The notes beneath the pieces were generated by a model. That model did not search any database. It was given only the letters and a program-made list of their open reading frames with translations, and was not told the DNA's origin. A DNA stretch of 64,000 bases from Anaerolineae bacterium (GTDB lineage: Bacteria > Chloroflexota > Anaerolineae > Promineifilales > Promineifilaceae). Location of the stretch: the NCBI GenBank assembly GCA_007123775.1, contig SLGK01000114.1, positions 1 through 64,000 on the forward strand. The letters run 5' to 3'. The position numbers were made by a program, and so were the translations under genes. This document shows, piece by piece, positions 16,506-24,091 of this stretch; positions within the stretch are counted from its first letter, which is position 1, and every line of letters starts with the position of its first letter.

Positions 16506-17306
16506 TTATTTCCGCGAGGGGAGGAATGGCGCTGTATTGTCGAAATGAAGACGCCCCCCCATTTCATCCCGAAAGGCAAGAGCCTGCTGGAAATGATCTG
16601 TGCAAATTCGAGGTATGCCAAACTTCGTAACGATTTCCAGTGATTCTTCATCATTTACATCCCAAGCATGGACTTCAATGCCTTGATCACGCAAAGCAGT
16701 AACTACTTCTTGGGATAATTGACTTGGATGTAAATGCACCGCTCTGGCACGAGCAAGACGGGAACGCTGCATTGCTTGATATTGAACTACATCTAACTTC
16801 ATCCAACTTTCTGAACGGGGAAGTAGCAGATCAACAGTTATTCCTGAGCACACCTTTTGCATTTCTAAGAGCAAAGCGGGTTCGTATGAAGTGATTTCAA
16901 AGGTGTTCCAATAGTCTTTGAATTGGTTCAGTACGCCGCCAATGATTTCTGGCGCTTCAGGTTCTGGCCCTTTGATTTCTATCTCAAACCCAATTTTGCC
17001 ACAGAATAGCTCTAAAATTTCCGCAAGTGTAGAAATGCGTCCCTCTTTAACCGCTGGATTGCCTCTGCAAAACACCTTCACGTTACGCAATTGTTCTAAC
17101 GTAAAATCAAAAATCGTACCTGAAGCGGACGTATTCTCTTGAAGATAGTAATAGTGATAAACAACTGGGACTTTATCGGCGGTCAACCTGACATCAAGTT
17201 CAACCGCATCTGCTCCAAGTTCTATGGCTCTCTGGAATGAAGCAATTGTGTTTTCTGGGGCTTCTATTGGAATACCCCGATGAGCGACAATCTCAAAAAG
17301 TTTCAT
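16506..17306 (-). CDS. glycerophosphodiester phosphodiesterase family protein
   Basis: Protein of 266 residues (start ATG 17306; a longer form from 17330 is possible, neither with a clear ribosome site). The opening VAHRGIPIEAPENTIASF and AVELDVRLTAD match the GDPD catalytic start (His-Arg, then Glu-x-Asp). The expected H-D after the next strand reads HYYYL instead, a variant of the second catalytic His region. The C-terminal EVHAWDVNDEESLE and ICTDHFQ fit the family. It hydrolyses deacylated phospholipids if active. Composition is more AT-rich than most neighbours. Confidence 0.82.
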   Translation of the reverse strand: MKLFEIVAHRGIPIEAPENTIASFQRAIELGADAVELDVRLTADKVPVVYHYYYLQENTSASGTIFDFTLEQLRNVKVFCRGNPAVKEGRISTLAEILELFCGKIGFEIEIKGPEPEAPEIIGGVLNQFKDYWNTFEITSYEPALLLEMQKVCSGITVDLLLPRSESWMKLDVVQYQAMQRSRLARARAVHLHPSQLSQEVVTALRDQGIEVHAWDVNDEESLEIVTKFGIPRICTDHFQQALAFRDEMGGRLHFDNTAPFLPSRK

Positions 17307-17330
17307 TTGTACATTCGATACACTGAACAA

Positions 17331-17719
17331 CTCTTATTCAGTTGATTCATTAGACAACGAATCACCGTAAGCTAACCACTCAACTCATGATGGTCCACAG
17401 CATCTTTAGCGCCAGGATCATCAATTGATTGGCAATGAACGGCCGTCCACCGCCTATCCGACCACTCTTTCTGTGCAAGTATAGGGCGTTGAATTGCCAG
17501 AGGCAACTTGAGTTAACGGCCGTCTTCAGGACATTTTTTTGGTCAGGTGAATCCTTGAAGCCGACCAGGTATCATGGCTTACAAACGACTTCTCCGAACG
17601 GCCGTTTCCAATCCGCCGTCATCAGCAAAAGCCGGAAAATCGACCGGTCAGACAACGGCCGTTTTTGCCTGTCCCAACAACTGCTAGAAAGAAGGTATAC
17701 AGCCGTTTCTCCCAGGCCA
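17331..17719. repeat. gene-free block with several ACGGCCGT octamers
   Basis: No gene is supported. It contains four ACGGCCGT palindromes and a stretch (TTACAAACGACTTCTCCGAA at about 17579-17598) resembling the core of the 124-bp repeats at 19181 and 20054, so it is probably a degenerate copy of that dispersed repeat. Confidence 0.5.
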
Positions 17720-17887
17720 CTATATCCTTATGCTTGACTCCGCTTGCAGCGAATGGGTCAGCAAATCGGTCACCAATTGATTCAGGCTTTTGCCCGAAGA
17801 CGCGGCTCTGATGGCTAGTTCGGCGTGTAGTTCAGTCGGCAGGCGGAGATTGAACTTGCCTGAATATTCTGACTTGTCCCTGATCAC
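17720..17887 (-). CDS. ribbon-helix-helix (HicB C-terminal-like) small protein
   Basis: A 55-codon frame starting at GTG, overlapping the stop of the serine-hydrolase gene as GTGA. The product contains EYSGKFNLRLPTELHAELA followed by GKSLNQLVTDLL, the ribbon-helix-helix DNA-binding tail of HicB-type antitoxins. The partner-binding domain and any hicA gene are absent, so this is either a free-standing small regulator or the remnant of an antitoxin. Confidence 0.6.
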   Translation of the reverse strand: MIRDKSEYSGKFNLRLPTELHAELAIRAASSGKSLNQLVTDLLTHSLQAESSIRI

Positions 17888-19092
17888 TCGATCTCACGGC
17901 TCAAGAACCTGAACATCGAAACCCACTGGCTTGTTCGAAGATCGCCCGTGCTCCGGCCCAATCGTACGATGATCGTCCCTCGCGTCGGATTCACGTAGAG
18001 AAATTGACCGTCCTTTCCCTGGGCCAGATAGTCTCCCTCGACTTGCGACAACAGCCACCACGAATACCCATAGCTCCAGAAGCCAGCGGCTCTGAAGTCT
18101 GCTGGCCACACGGCATCATCGACAGCTTCTAACCAGACTGAGCGTTCAATCCACTCGGCGGAGAGTATCCGCTTGCCGTCCCATTCTCCTTCGGCTAGAT
18201 ACAAACGCCCTATCTTGGCGAGGTCCCGGGCCGTCCCTGCGAGGCAGCACCACACCTTCTCCAAGCCATCGTCCCGATCCAGCGACCACACGCCGTCATG
18301 CTCCATACCCAAAGGCGACCAAAGGCGCTCCTGTGCGTAGGCGGTGATCGTCTTCGGAGCGAGAGCCCGATTCAGAATGAGCGAAAGCAGAGCCGTATCT
18401 CCCGACTTATACCGGTACTCCATTCCAGGTTCACCTTGCATCCGGAAGCCCAGCATCATTCGCTCGATGTCCGACGTGTAATTGAAGGGCACATGTAGCC
18501 CGAATGGGTTGTCGTTCTCCACGTAGCCGATTCCCGATGTCATCGTGATGAGGTGCCTGATCGTCATACGTTCAAATCCACGACCGGCAAACTCTGGAAT
18601 GAAATCGACAACCGGTTGATCGATGGAGCGGATGATCCCGTCGTCGATGGCCGCCCCGATGAGAACGGAGGTGACGGACTTTGAAACGGAAAAGTACTGG
18701 GACAGCGATGCTGCCGTGTGGCCCCCATCGTATCGCTCGAACAGGAGCGTGTCGTCCTTGACGATCAAGAAAGCAATCGTCTCGCTGGCAGAAAGCACAT
18801 CCTCCAGTCTCGCCTGCCTATCAGCTCCGAGTTCGACCACTTCAGGCACGCGCCAACCATTCGCCTGCTCTGCAAAACGATAGGGTGACTCACTGGCCGA
18901 TAGATGCCTGGCAGGATAGCGCTTGAAGTCATCGATCTTTGTGGTTCCATGCCGTAGGAGGCGTGACATCGCATCCAATGCGCCGTGAGAGCCTGCCACG
19001 CTGACCCATCTCGCAAAGACGATCACAAAGCTTAGGGCGATGACCGTCACAACGATGGCAACAAACCGTAGAATCAGTTTCCAACTAAGCAT
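17884..19092 (-). CDS. beta-lactamase-family serine hydrolase, membrane anchored
   Basis: Protein of 402 residues. An N-terminal hydrophobic segment (about residues 8-29) anchors it or directs export. The class C/penicillin-binding-like S-x-x-K motif is FSVSKSVTS near residue 135, the second motif is Y-K-S (YRYKSGDTALL) and the C-terminal part is typical of the 6-aminohexanoate-dimer-hydrolase/EstB-like group. A role in cell-wall or ester hydrolysis outside the membrane is inferred. The gene has no ACGGCCGT octamer. Confidence 0.85.
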   Translation of the reverse strand: MLSWKLILRFVAIVVTVIALSFVIVFARWVSVAGSHGALDAMSRLLRHGTTKIDDFKRYPARHLSASESPYRFAEQANGWRVPEVVELGADRQARLEDVLSASETIAFLIVKDDTLLFERYDGGHTAASLSQYFSVSKSVTSVLIGAAIDDGIIRSIDQPVVDFIPEFAGRGFERMTIRHLITMTSGIGYVENDNPFGLHVPFNYTSDIERMMLGFRMQGEPGMEYRYKSGDTALLSLILNRALAPKTITAYAQERLWSPLGMEHDGVWSLDRDDGLEKVWCCLAGTARDLAKIGRLYLAEGEWDGKRILSAEWIERSVWLEAVDDAVWPADFRAAGFWSYGYSWWLLSQVEGDYLAQGKDGQFLYVNPTRGTIIVRLGRSTGDLRTSQWVSMFRFLSREIE

Positions 19093-19180
19093 TCACATCT
19101 CTCTAATGATCGCTAATGACCTTCGACGGTGGCCGTTTTCGGAAATAACATGAGCGCAGCCCAACAGTCTGTTTAGGCCG

Positions 19181-19304
19181 CCAACGGCCGTTACCGCCAT
19201 CCTTACCACGCCTCACAAACAACCTCTCCAAACGGCCGTAACCAGCTAAACAAAAGCGCCATTTTCTGGCTGAATGAGCGCCAGGTCGCCTTGCTCAAGA
19301 TAAC
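19181..19304. repeat. 124-bp direct repeat, copy 1
   Basis: 124 bp with 5 mismatches by eye to the copy at 20054-20177 (about 96% identity). Read on the minus strand it contains the 3' end of a YdcF-like gene (LEQGDLALIQPENGAF then a stop) and starts 10 bp after the higA stop codon. Together the two copies bracket the higBA module. Confidence 0.85.
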
Positions 19305-19314
19305 TTCTGTTCAT

Positions 19315-19638
19315 TTATGCCAGAGCAGCATTGAGGCTTTCTTGAGCGAGTGGTGAAATCTCTTTGGCTACTTGCTCCTCTATTTCATCTCTTGTCTTTT
19401 CCAGATCATATAACGCTTGCAGATTCATCCACAACTCTGCCGACGTGCCCAAATAACGGCTTAACCTCAGCGCCGTATCGGCCGTAACACTTCGTTGCCC
19501 GAGGACGATCTCATTGATCTTGCGTGGGTAAACTTTCATCTCTTTCGCCAAACGATATTGACTGATACCCAGCGGTTTCAGAAAATCTTCGAGCAAAACT
19601 TCGCCTGGATGAACTGGGGGAATTCTTGTTTCTTTCAT
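19315..19638 (-). CDS. higA: HigA-type antitoxin, XRE family
   Basis: Protein of 107 residues with the HigA opening PPVHPGEVLLEDFLKPLGISQ and helix-turn-helix (YRLAKEMKVYPRKINEIVLGQRSVTADTALRLSRY). It binds the toxin and represses the operon in characterised relatives. It follows the toxin gene by 13 bp in the toxin-first order characteristic of higBA. Confidence 0.92.
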   Translation of the reverse strand: MKETRIPPVHPGEVLLEDFLKPLGISQYRLAKEMKVYPRKINEIVLGQRSVTADTALRLSRYLGTSAELWMNLQALYDLEKTRDEIEEQVAKEISPLAQESLNAALA

Positions 19639-19651
19639 AGTTCCTCTTCAC

Positions 19652-19933
19652 TCAATGATAGTCCACAATCTCGACTTCATAAGCATCACCATCTTGCCAT
19701 TTGAAACAGATTCGCCATTGATCATTTATCCGTATACTGTGCTGACCCTTTCGGTCACCAGATAGCTTTTCCAATCGATTTGATGGCGGAATCAATAAAT
19801 CCTTTAGTTCTTTGGCAGAATGTAAAAAGGCCAATCTTCGGTACGCGATTTTTTGAATGTTCTGGGGAAGTTTACGCGAAAAGTAACGCCGAAATACCTT
19901 TTCGGTTTCTTTCGATTTGAAGGACTTGATCAT
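19652..19933 (-). CDS. higB: HigB-type mRNA interferase toxin (RelE superfamily)
   Basis: Protein of 93 residues, typical for HigB. Conserved core: LIPPSNRLEKLSGDRKGQHS then IRINDQWRICFKW and the C-terminal VEIVDYH. Ribosome-dependent mRNA cleavage is the known family activity. It is first gene of the higBA operon, which lies entirely between the two copies of a 124-bp repeat. Confidence 0.92.
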   Translation of the reverse strand: MIKSFKSKETEKVFRRYFSRKLPQNIQKIAYRRLAFLHSAKELKDLLIPPSNRLEKLSGDRKGQHSIRINDQWRICFKWQDGDAYEVEIVDYH

Positions 19934-20053
19934 CCGGGGATATTAGCGCAAAGCAGTAATACCGTCAAGCGGTATGCAGTTTAGCTTAGGCTGCCAACGG
20001 CCGTCTTTGACCGCCACCACAGGGAATCCAAAACGCCGACCTGCGCTGCGCTG

Positions 20054-20177
20054 CCAACGGCCGTTTCCGCCATCCTTACCACGCCTCACAAACAACATCT
20101 CCAAACGGCCGTATCCAGCCAAACAAAAGCGCCATTTTCTGGCTGAATGAGAGCCAGGTCGCCTTGCTCAAGATAAC
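20054..20177. repeat. 124-bp direct repeat, copy 2
   Basis: Second copy of the repeat at 19181-19304, same orientation. On the minus strand this copy is the actual 3' end of the broken YdcF-like gene. The unit from here to copy 1 contains higBA only. Confidence 0.85.
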
Positions 20178-20721
20178 GAGGTATGCAGTTCCATTCTTTT
20201 AGAACGTAATGAGTAATGACGGCCAACGTCGTTAAGCCACCAGTTATCGCGCCGGATGTAGTGTAATTCATAAGTTACGGTGAAATAGCGGATGCCCGCC
20301 GGCAGAAAACGTTTAAGCGTCATGACGGCCCGGCGTGAATGATACCATTTCGCCACAGCCACCACTGATTTAATCCGCGCCAAATCCAGTTTCTCTGCCA
20401 TCACCTCGCGCGCCAAGTACACATTTTCCATCGTATTGGTTGACTGGCTCTCGAAAATAATCTTGTTATCTGGTTATCTGGAATGCCTTGCGCGAGTAAA
20501 ATCCGCAAGTGGTTCTCTGCCTCTGGTTTGCCACTTTCCCGGTTGATGCCGCCGGTCAGAATAATCTGATCAACGATCCCTTCCTGATAGAGCGAGGCCG
20601 CAATTTGGGCCGGCATATTGGACATGGAACCAAAGACGAAGGCCACATCGGCCTGTTCTGGCGTTGCTTGAATATCCAGATAACGGGTAATGCGCGTTAC
20701 TTCTTTCTGGTCACTTAACAT
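20085..20721 (-). pseudogene. YdcF/DUF218-like gene broken by two tandem duplications
   Basis: Three consecutive frames together give one DUF218 (SanA/YdcF/ElyC-like) protein: VAFVFGSM and IILTGGINRESGKPEAE in the first, TNTMENVYLAREVMAEKL and KWYHSRRAVMTLKRFLP in the second, VLKEWNCIPRYLEQGDLA in the third. The first frame break coincides with a tandem 8-bp duplication (CCAGATAA twice, near 20460-20480), the second with a tandem 7-bp duplication (TCATTAC twice, near 20207-20222). Removing one unit of each restores a continuous frame. As it stands translation from 20721 ends at 20401. The 3' end lies inside the 124-bp repeat. Confidence 0.8.
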
Positions 20722-20725
20722 CGGA

Positions 20726-20855
20726 TTCAATGTTTTCACGCCAACGGCCGTCCGCAGACACCGCGCCAATGGAGTTGTTTAGACTCCTGGTATTCGCCCA
20801 GGTTCGTAATCACTCTGCAAGTCCCATGCTCCGCCACGACCTGTGCCGCGACTTG
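20726..20855 (-). pseudogene. 3'-fragment of a HIT-family gene
   Basis: 130 bp about 91% identical (by eye) to 22092-22221, the 3' end of the intact HIT gene. It reads VAAQVVAEHGTCRVITNLGE followed by YQESKQLHWRGVCGRPLA. Two residues of the catalytic histidine triad have changed (HLHWH to QLHWR). Only the last third of the gene is present, directly abutting the upstream membrane-protein gene. Confidence 0.8.
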
Positions 20856-20859
20856 CAGG

Positions 20860-21279
20860 TTAAAAAATTGCAGCGCCGACAAAGGCGGCGATGAATACCA
20901 GAATCAAAACACCCAAAACTGTGGCGTAGTTTTCAGGTTCAACTTGTCCCTTTTGGCCCATTTTGCGGATAAGCGGGAATAATCGCCAGTAAAAGGAAGC
21001 CGTTGTCAACGCCAGCGCCAGCAGACTCAACCGCTGCTGCTCAACATCACCATACAAGACAATAATTGCCAACAACGACAAGAAGATCAACTTGGCCCCG
21101 GCAACCCAGTTCACCAAGTATTTGACAAACTCGTGAATTTCCGGGTATTGCTGCGACTGCTCCCAGGCCTTGAAAACGCCAACGGCATTGGCATACTTTG
21201 ATCCGGGTGCGAAATAAAGGGCTAGAACATTCGACAACTCAAGCAAAATGAATGTGATGATAACAATTTGGATAAGCAT
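20860..21279 (-). CDS. small multi-spanning membrane protein, unknown
   Basis: Protein of 139 residues with four predicted hydrophobic segments (about residues 2-22, 57-78, 84-103, 118-139) and a short polar loop after the first. I do not recognise the family. No signal for transport or catalysis. It is followed at once by the HIT gene fragment. Confidence 0.6.
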   Translation of the reverse strand: MLIQIVIITFILLELSNVLALYFAPGSKYANAVGVFKAWEQSQQYPEIHEFVKYLVNWVAGAKLIFLSLLAIIVLYGDVEQQRLSLLALALTTASFYWRLFPLIRKMGQKGQVEPENYATVLGVLILVFIAAFVGAAIF

Positions 21280-21299
21280 AGCACCTTTTTAGTTTCGGG

Positions 21300-21394
21300 G
21301 TAACTACTCAGGTGCAAGGCACTGGCCACAGGAGTTGCGATTGACTAAAACCGTTCGGCCAGTGCCTCGCACCACTCTGGGGCTTAGTAGTTAC
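21300..21394. repeat. 95-bp inverted-repeat element with GTAACTACT ends
   Basis: Left end GTAACTACT and right end AGTAGTTAC are inverted copies; inside them GGTGC-AAGGCACTGGCC is mirrored by GGCCAGTGCCTCGCACC. No coding capacity. The structure is that of a miniature inverted-repeat transposable element. It sits between the membrane protein and the SDR-like gene. Confidence 0.75.
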
Positions 21395-21404
21395 AATGAA
21401 ACAC

Positions 21405-22025
21405 TCAATTGGTAATCGTGACCGTTTTGTGAATCAATGCGCCCTCAGCCAGTTCATTCAAAATCAAGTCGGCTACATCGGCGCGAGGGATTTTAGAAGT
21501 TTTGGCGCGGATGTTTTCGCCCACGCTGTAGACGCCCGTACCCGGCGTATCCATCAGCCCGCTAGGGCGGACAATCGTCCAATCCAGGCTGCTGGCTTTA
21601 ACGGCCGTTTCCTGCGCCTCATGATCGGTACGGGAATGTCGCAGCAAGGTGGCAAAAAACAGTTTGTTGAAGAGCGACAGGGTGTGCCAACTTTCACCAA
21701 TACCCATGGCCGAGACAACGATCAGGCGGTTAACGGCTGCCTGTTTCATGCCGTTTATGATGTTGACTGTGCCGTCCCTACGGATTGTTGTTTTCCGCAA
21801 ATCTCGCGCGCCCAGAGCGCAGACTACAGCATCTTGCCCCTGTAGGCAGCGGGCGACGGCAGCCTTGTCATAAATATCTCCGGTTATGATGGTGAGGCCG
21901 TCCCCGCTGTCCGCCAGCGGCGCTGGATTACGCACAAATGCAGTGACGGCGTGTCCGCGTTCAACTGCCTGCCTGACCAGTTCCAGGCCGGTTGCGCCCG
22001 TTGCGCCAAATATCGCTAATTTCAT
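21405..22025 (-). CDS. NAD(P)-binding atypical short-chain dehydrogenase
   Basis: Protein of 206 residues. The start MKLAIFGATGATGLELVRQA carries the G-x-x-G-x-x-G dinucleotide-binding loop of the extended/atypical SDR (NAD(P)H-binding, BLVRB/YwnB-like) group, with the usual VVCALGARD and WTIVRPSGLMD segments. It lacks a clear Y-x-x-x-K active site, as is common in this subgroup, which includes flavin reductases and redox sensors. Confidence 0.85.
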   Translation of the reverse strand: MKLAIFGATGATGLELVRQAVERGHAVTAFVRNPAPLADSGDGLTIITGDIYDKAAVARCLQGQDAVVCALGARDLRKTTIRRDGTVNIINGMKQAAVNRLIVVSAMGIGESWHTLSLFNKLFFATLLRHSRTDHEAQETAVKASSLDWTIVRPSGLMDTPGTGVYSVGENIRAKTSKIPRADVADLILNELAEGALIHKTVTITN

Positions 22026-22101
22026 GCTTTTTTCCTTGTGTATTCAACTAGGCCGTTATTGCCAGACCAGATGGCAGCGGCCGCTCTCAATTTCAATGCT
22101 T

Positions 22102-22428
22102 TCACGCCAACGGCCGTCCACAGACAACGTGCCAATGGAGGTGTTTAGACTCCTGGTACTCGCCCAGGTTCGTTATCACTCTGCAAGCCCCATGCTCTTC
22201 CACGACCTGCGCCGCGACTTGTTTAATGACTGCCATCAGTTCAAGCAAAAGGTCATTATCCGCTTCGCCGAGGGTGAGCAGTGAACTGACGTGGCGTTTG
22301 GGGATAACCACGACATGCACCGGGTAAAAAGGGCGCGTGTGGTGGAACGCCAGGACATTAGCCGTCTCGACCACTTTGTCAACGGCCGTGCGCCCGCTCA
22401 ATACTTCATCACAATAAAAGTCACTCAT
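22102..22428 (-). CDS. HIT-family protein
   Basis: Protein of 108 residues, the length of PKCI/Hint-type HIT proteins. The opening region has TANVLAFHHTRPFYPVHVVV; the histidine triad is ESKHLHWHVVCGRPL near the C-terminus. It hydrolyses nucleoside phosphoramidates in characterised homologues. A 130-bp 3' copy of this gene is found at 20726-20855. Confidence 0.88.
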   Translation of the reverse strand: MSDFYCDEVLSGRTAVDKVVETANVLAFHHTRPFYPVHVVVIPKRHVSSLLTLGEADNDLLLELMAVIKQVAAQVVEEHGACRVITNLGEYQESKHLHWHVVCGRPLA

Positions 22429-22465
22429 CTTTTCCTCCGGCCAAACGCTTTTGCCTGACGGGGCG

Positions 22466-22660
22466 CTAGCCGCCGCTTACCGCTGATTCAGTAAGCTCTA
22501 GCAAATGTTTCGCGCTGTCCATACGAACCGTGACCCCGATAGGTAATGGCACCATCGTCTGCCGATGGCCGAAATCAACCTCGGCCAGAATCGGGTAGGT
22601 ATACCCACTTAACACGTCCAACCCCGCTTCTTTTGGCGTAGGGTGTTCAATCTCGTCAAA
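22466..22660 (-). pseudogene. C-terminal fragment of an S66 (LD-carboxypeptidase) gene
   Basis: About 64 codons reading YPILAEVDFGHRQTMVPLPI followed by GVTVRMD. This matches the C-terminal part of peptidase S66 enzymes, including the catalytic His in DFGH. The N-terminal two thirds are gone; the frame is joined directly to an ABC-ATPase fragment. Confidence 0.7.
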
Positions 22661-22748
22661 CTAACACTTGGATTTCTTTTTTCATCTTTTTGAAGATGCC
22701 TGTCGTTGTGGCGTAGACGCGGGATAAATTGTGGATTTGTATGCTCAT
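22656..22748 (-). pseudogene. N-terminal fragment of an ABC-transporter ATPase gene
   Basis: A 30-residue frame beginning MSIQIHNLSRVYATTTGIFK and continuing KKMKKEIQVLV, the usual first strand region of an ABC ATPase, cut off before Walker A. Fused out of frame to the S66 remnant. Confidence 0.5.
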
Positions 22749-22795
22749 AACGAATCTCTGCTTGAGGTTGTGGCTGAATGGGAAACGGCCGTTGG

Positions 22796-22880
22796 TTATA
22801 GACCCTTGTCTAATGGTGGCTGTGTGCCGTCAATATCCGTAAATCCATACTCGCGGGCCAACGGCCGTAAGGGATGCCAT
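22796..22880 (-). pseudogene. short C-terminal gene fragment (SDR-like)
   Basis: About 27 codons reading HPLRPLAREYGFTDIDGTQP before a stop. The pattern resembles the C-terminus of some short-chain dehydrogenases; this assignment is from memory and weak. Together with the two neighbouring fragments it fills an otherwise gene-free 465-bp interval. Confidence 0.35.
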
Positions 22881-22893
22881 CATTGATTCTCAC

Positions 22894-23826
22894 TCAGCCC
22901 ACCAACGTTCGCAGGCGCGCCGCGGTTGCCGCCAGGGCAGACCAATCTCCCCGGTAGGCATTGTAGGCCAGATGGTCCAGGCCAATATGCAGATAACAGG
23001 CCATGAGCCGCGCTTCTTTGTCTGCGGGCGCATAGCCCACTGCACGCCAGCGCCGCTCAAGTTCCGAGCGCAAGTATGCCACATTTAGCGCCGGATGCCA
23101 CGGCGCCCAAAACTCGAACCAGGCCAGGTCATACAGGTGATCGCCGTACAGGGAGCAGCCCCAATCAAAAATTCCGGAAATTGTCCCTTCGTGGACCAGG
23201 GCATTGCCGTTGATCAAATCGCCGTGTACCAGGCAGCGGGGGACTGAATTGACGGCCAGACTCTTGAGCAAAGCAAAGCCCTGCGTAAACATCGCCTCAG
23301 CCTGGGGCGACGCCGCCAGCCGTTCGCGCCAGCCATGAGTGCGTTGCGTTGGCGCGTCATCGCCAACCGTTAACAAGTGGTCGGGCCAACTGGCGTGCGG
23401 CGCCTTACCTTCCTCTCCCCAACCGCCAAACCCCACTGTAGCGGATAGATCGGTCAGGCGCATCGCTTCCAGCGCCGCCGCGACGGCCGGAACCAATGCC
23501 CACCACTGCGCCGCCGACACGCTCTCCAGCGGAACGCCATAGGCGCGGGTCGAGATGGCATAGTAGCCATCCAGGGCCGCGCCAATCTCCAGGAGTTCAG
23601 GAATGGGCAAATCCGGGCTGGCGTACCGGTGAGCGAGTTGATCCTTCTCAAAGTCGCTGACGTACTTGCCAAAGCGAATCACCAGATCGCGCTCTTCGTA
23701 CACAAAGCCAAAACATTGCGACCAGGCCCCCGCTCCCAAGAGCGCAACCTCTGCGGGCTCTATACCCAGGTGACGGGTAAGAAATGCCCGCGCCTGTTTA
23801 ATATCAACAGCCTGTTCTTGTGACAT
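22894..23826 (-). CDS. APH-superfamily phosphotransferase (hygromycin B 4-O-kinase-like)
   Basis: Protein of 310 residues. Catalytic loop CLVHGDLINGNALVHEG (H-x-D-x4-N) and GIFDWGCSLYGD (D-W) are intact; the N-terminal GAGAWSQCFGFVYEERDLVIRF fits the ATP-binding lobe. Overall pattern resembles hygromycin 4-O-kinase and related enzymes, but antibiotic resistance is not implied. GGAAAG precedes the ATG at 23826. Confidence 0.83.
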   Translation of the reverse strand: MSQEQAVDIKQARAFLTRHLGIEPAEVALLGAGAWSQCFGFVYEERDLVIRFGKYVSDFEKDQLAHRYASPDLPIPELLEIGAALDGYYAISTRAYGVPLESVSAAQWWALVPAVAAALEAMRLTDLSATVGFGGWGEEGKAPHASWPDHLLTVGDDAPTQRTHGWRERLAASPQAEAMFTQGFALLKSLAVNSVPRCLVHGDLINGNALVHEGTISGIFDWGCSLYGDHLYDLAWFEFWAPWHPALNVAYLRSELERRWRAVGYAPADKEARLMACYLHIGLDHLAYNAYRGDWSALAATAARLRTLVG

Positions 23827-23913
23827 GCTTACTTTCCAACCAGCCAGTTCATACGCCTCAACGGGCTTCTCTCTTTGGCGGCACAACGGCCGTAACCAAA
23901 GTTCACAGGCCAA

Positions 23914-24066
23914 TTACGCAACCCGGACGCCGACCCGTTCCAACAAGGCGCGGCACAATTCAGCCCGGTACTTGATCGGCGGCTGCTCCGGGCTATGCGA
24001 GTCAGACCCGGCGCTGATCAATAGGCCATGCCGCCGGGCATGCGCCTCATACAGCCGCTCATACCC
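23914..24066 (-). pseudogene. C-terminal fragment of a PHP-domain phosphoesterase gene
   Basis: About 50 codons reading RRHGLLISAGSDSHSPEQPP then IKYRAELCRALLERVGVRV. The GSDSH segment is the C-terminal metal-binding D-x-H of PHP phosphoesterases. The remaining four fifths of the gene are missing and an in-frame stop precedes the fragment. Confidence 0.7.
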
Positions 24067-24091
24067 TCACTAATCTTGGAGAAAGTCCACC

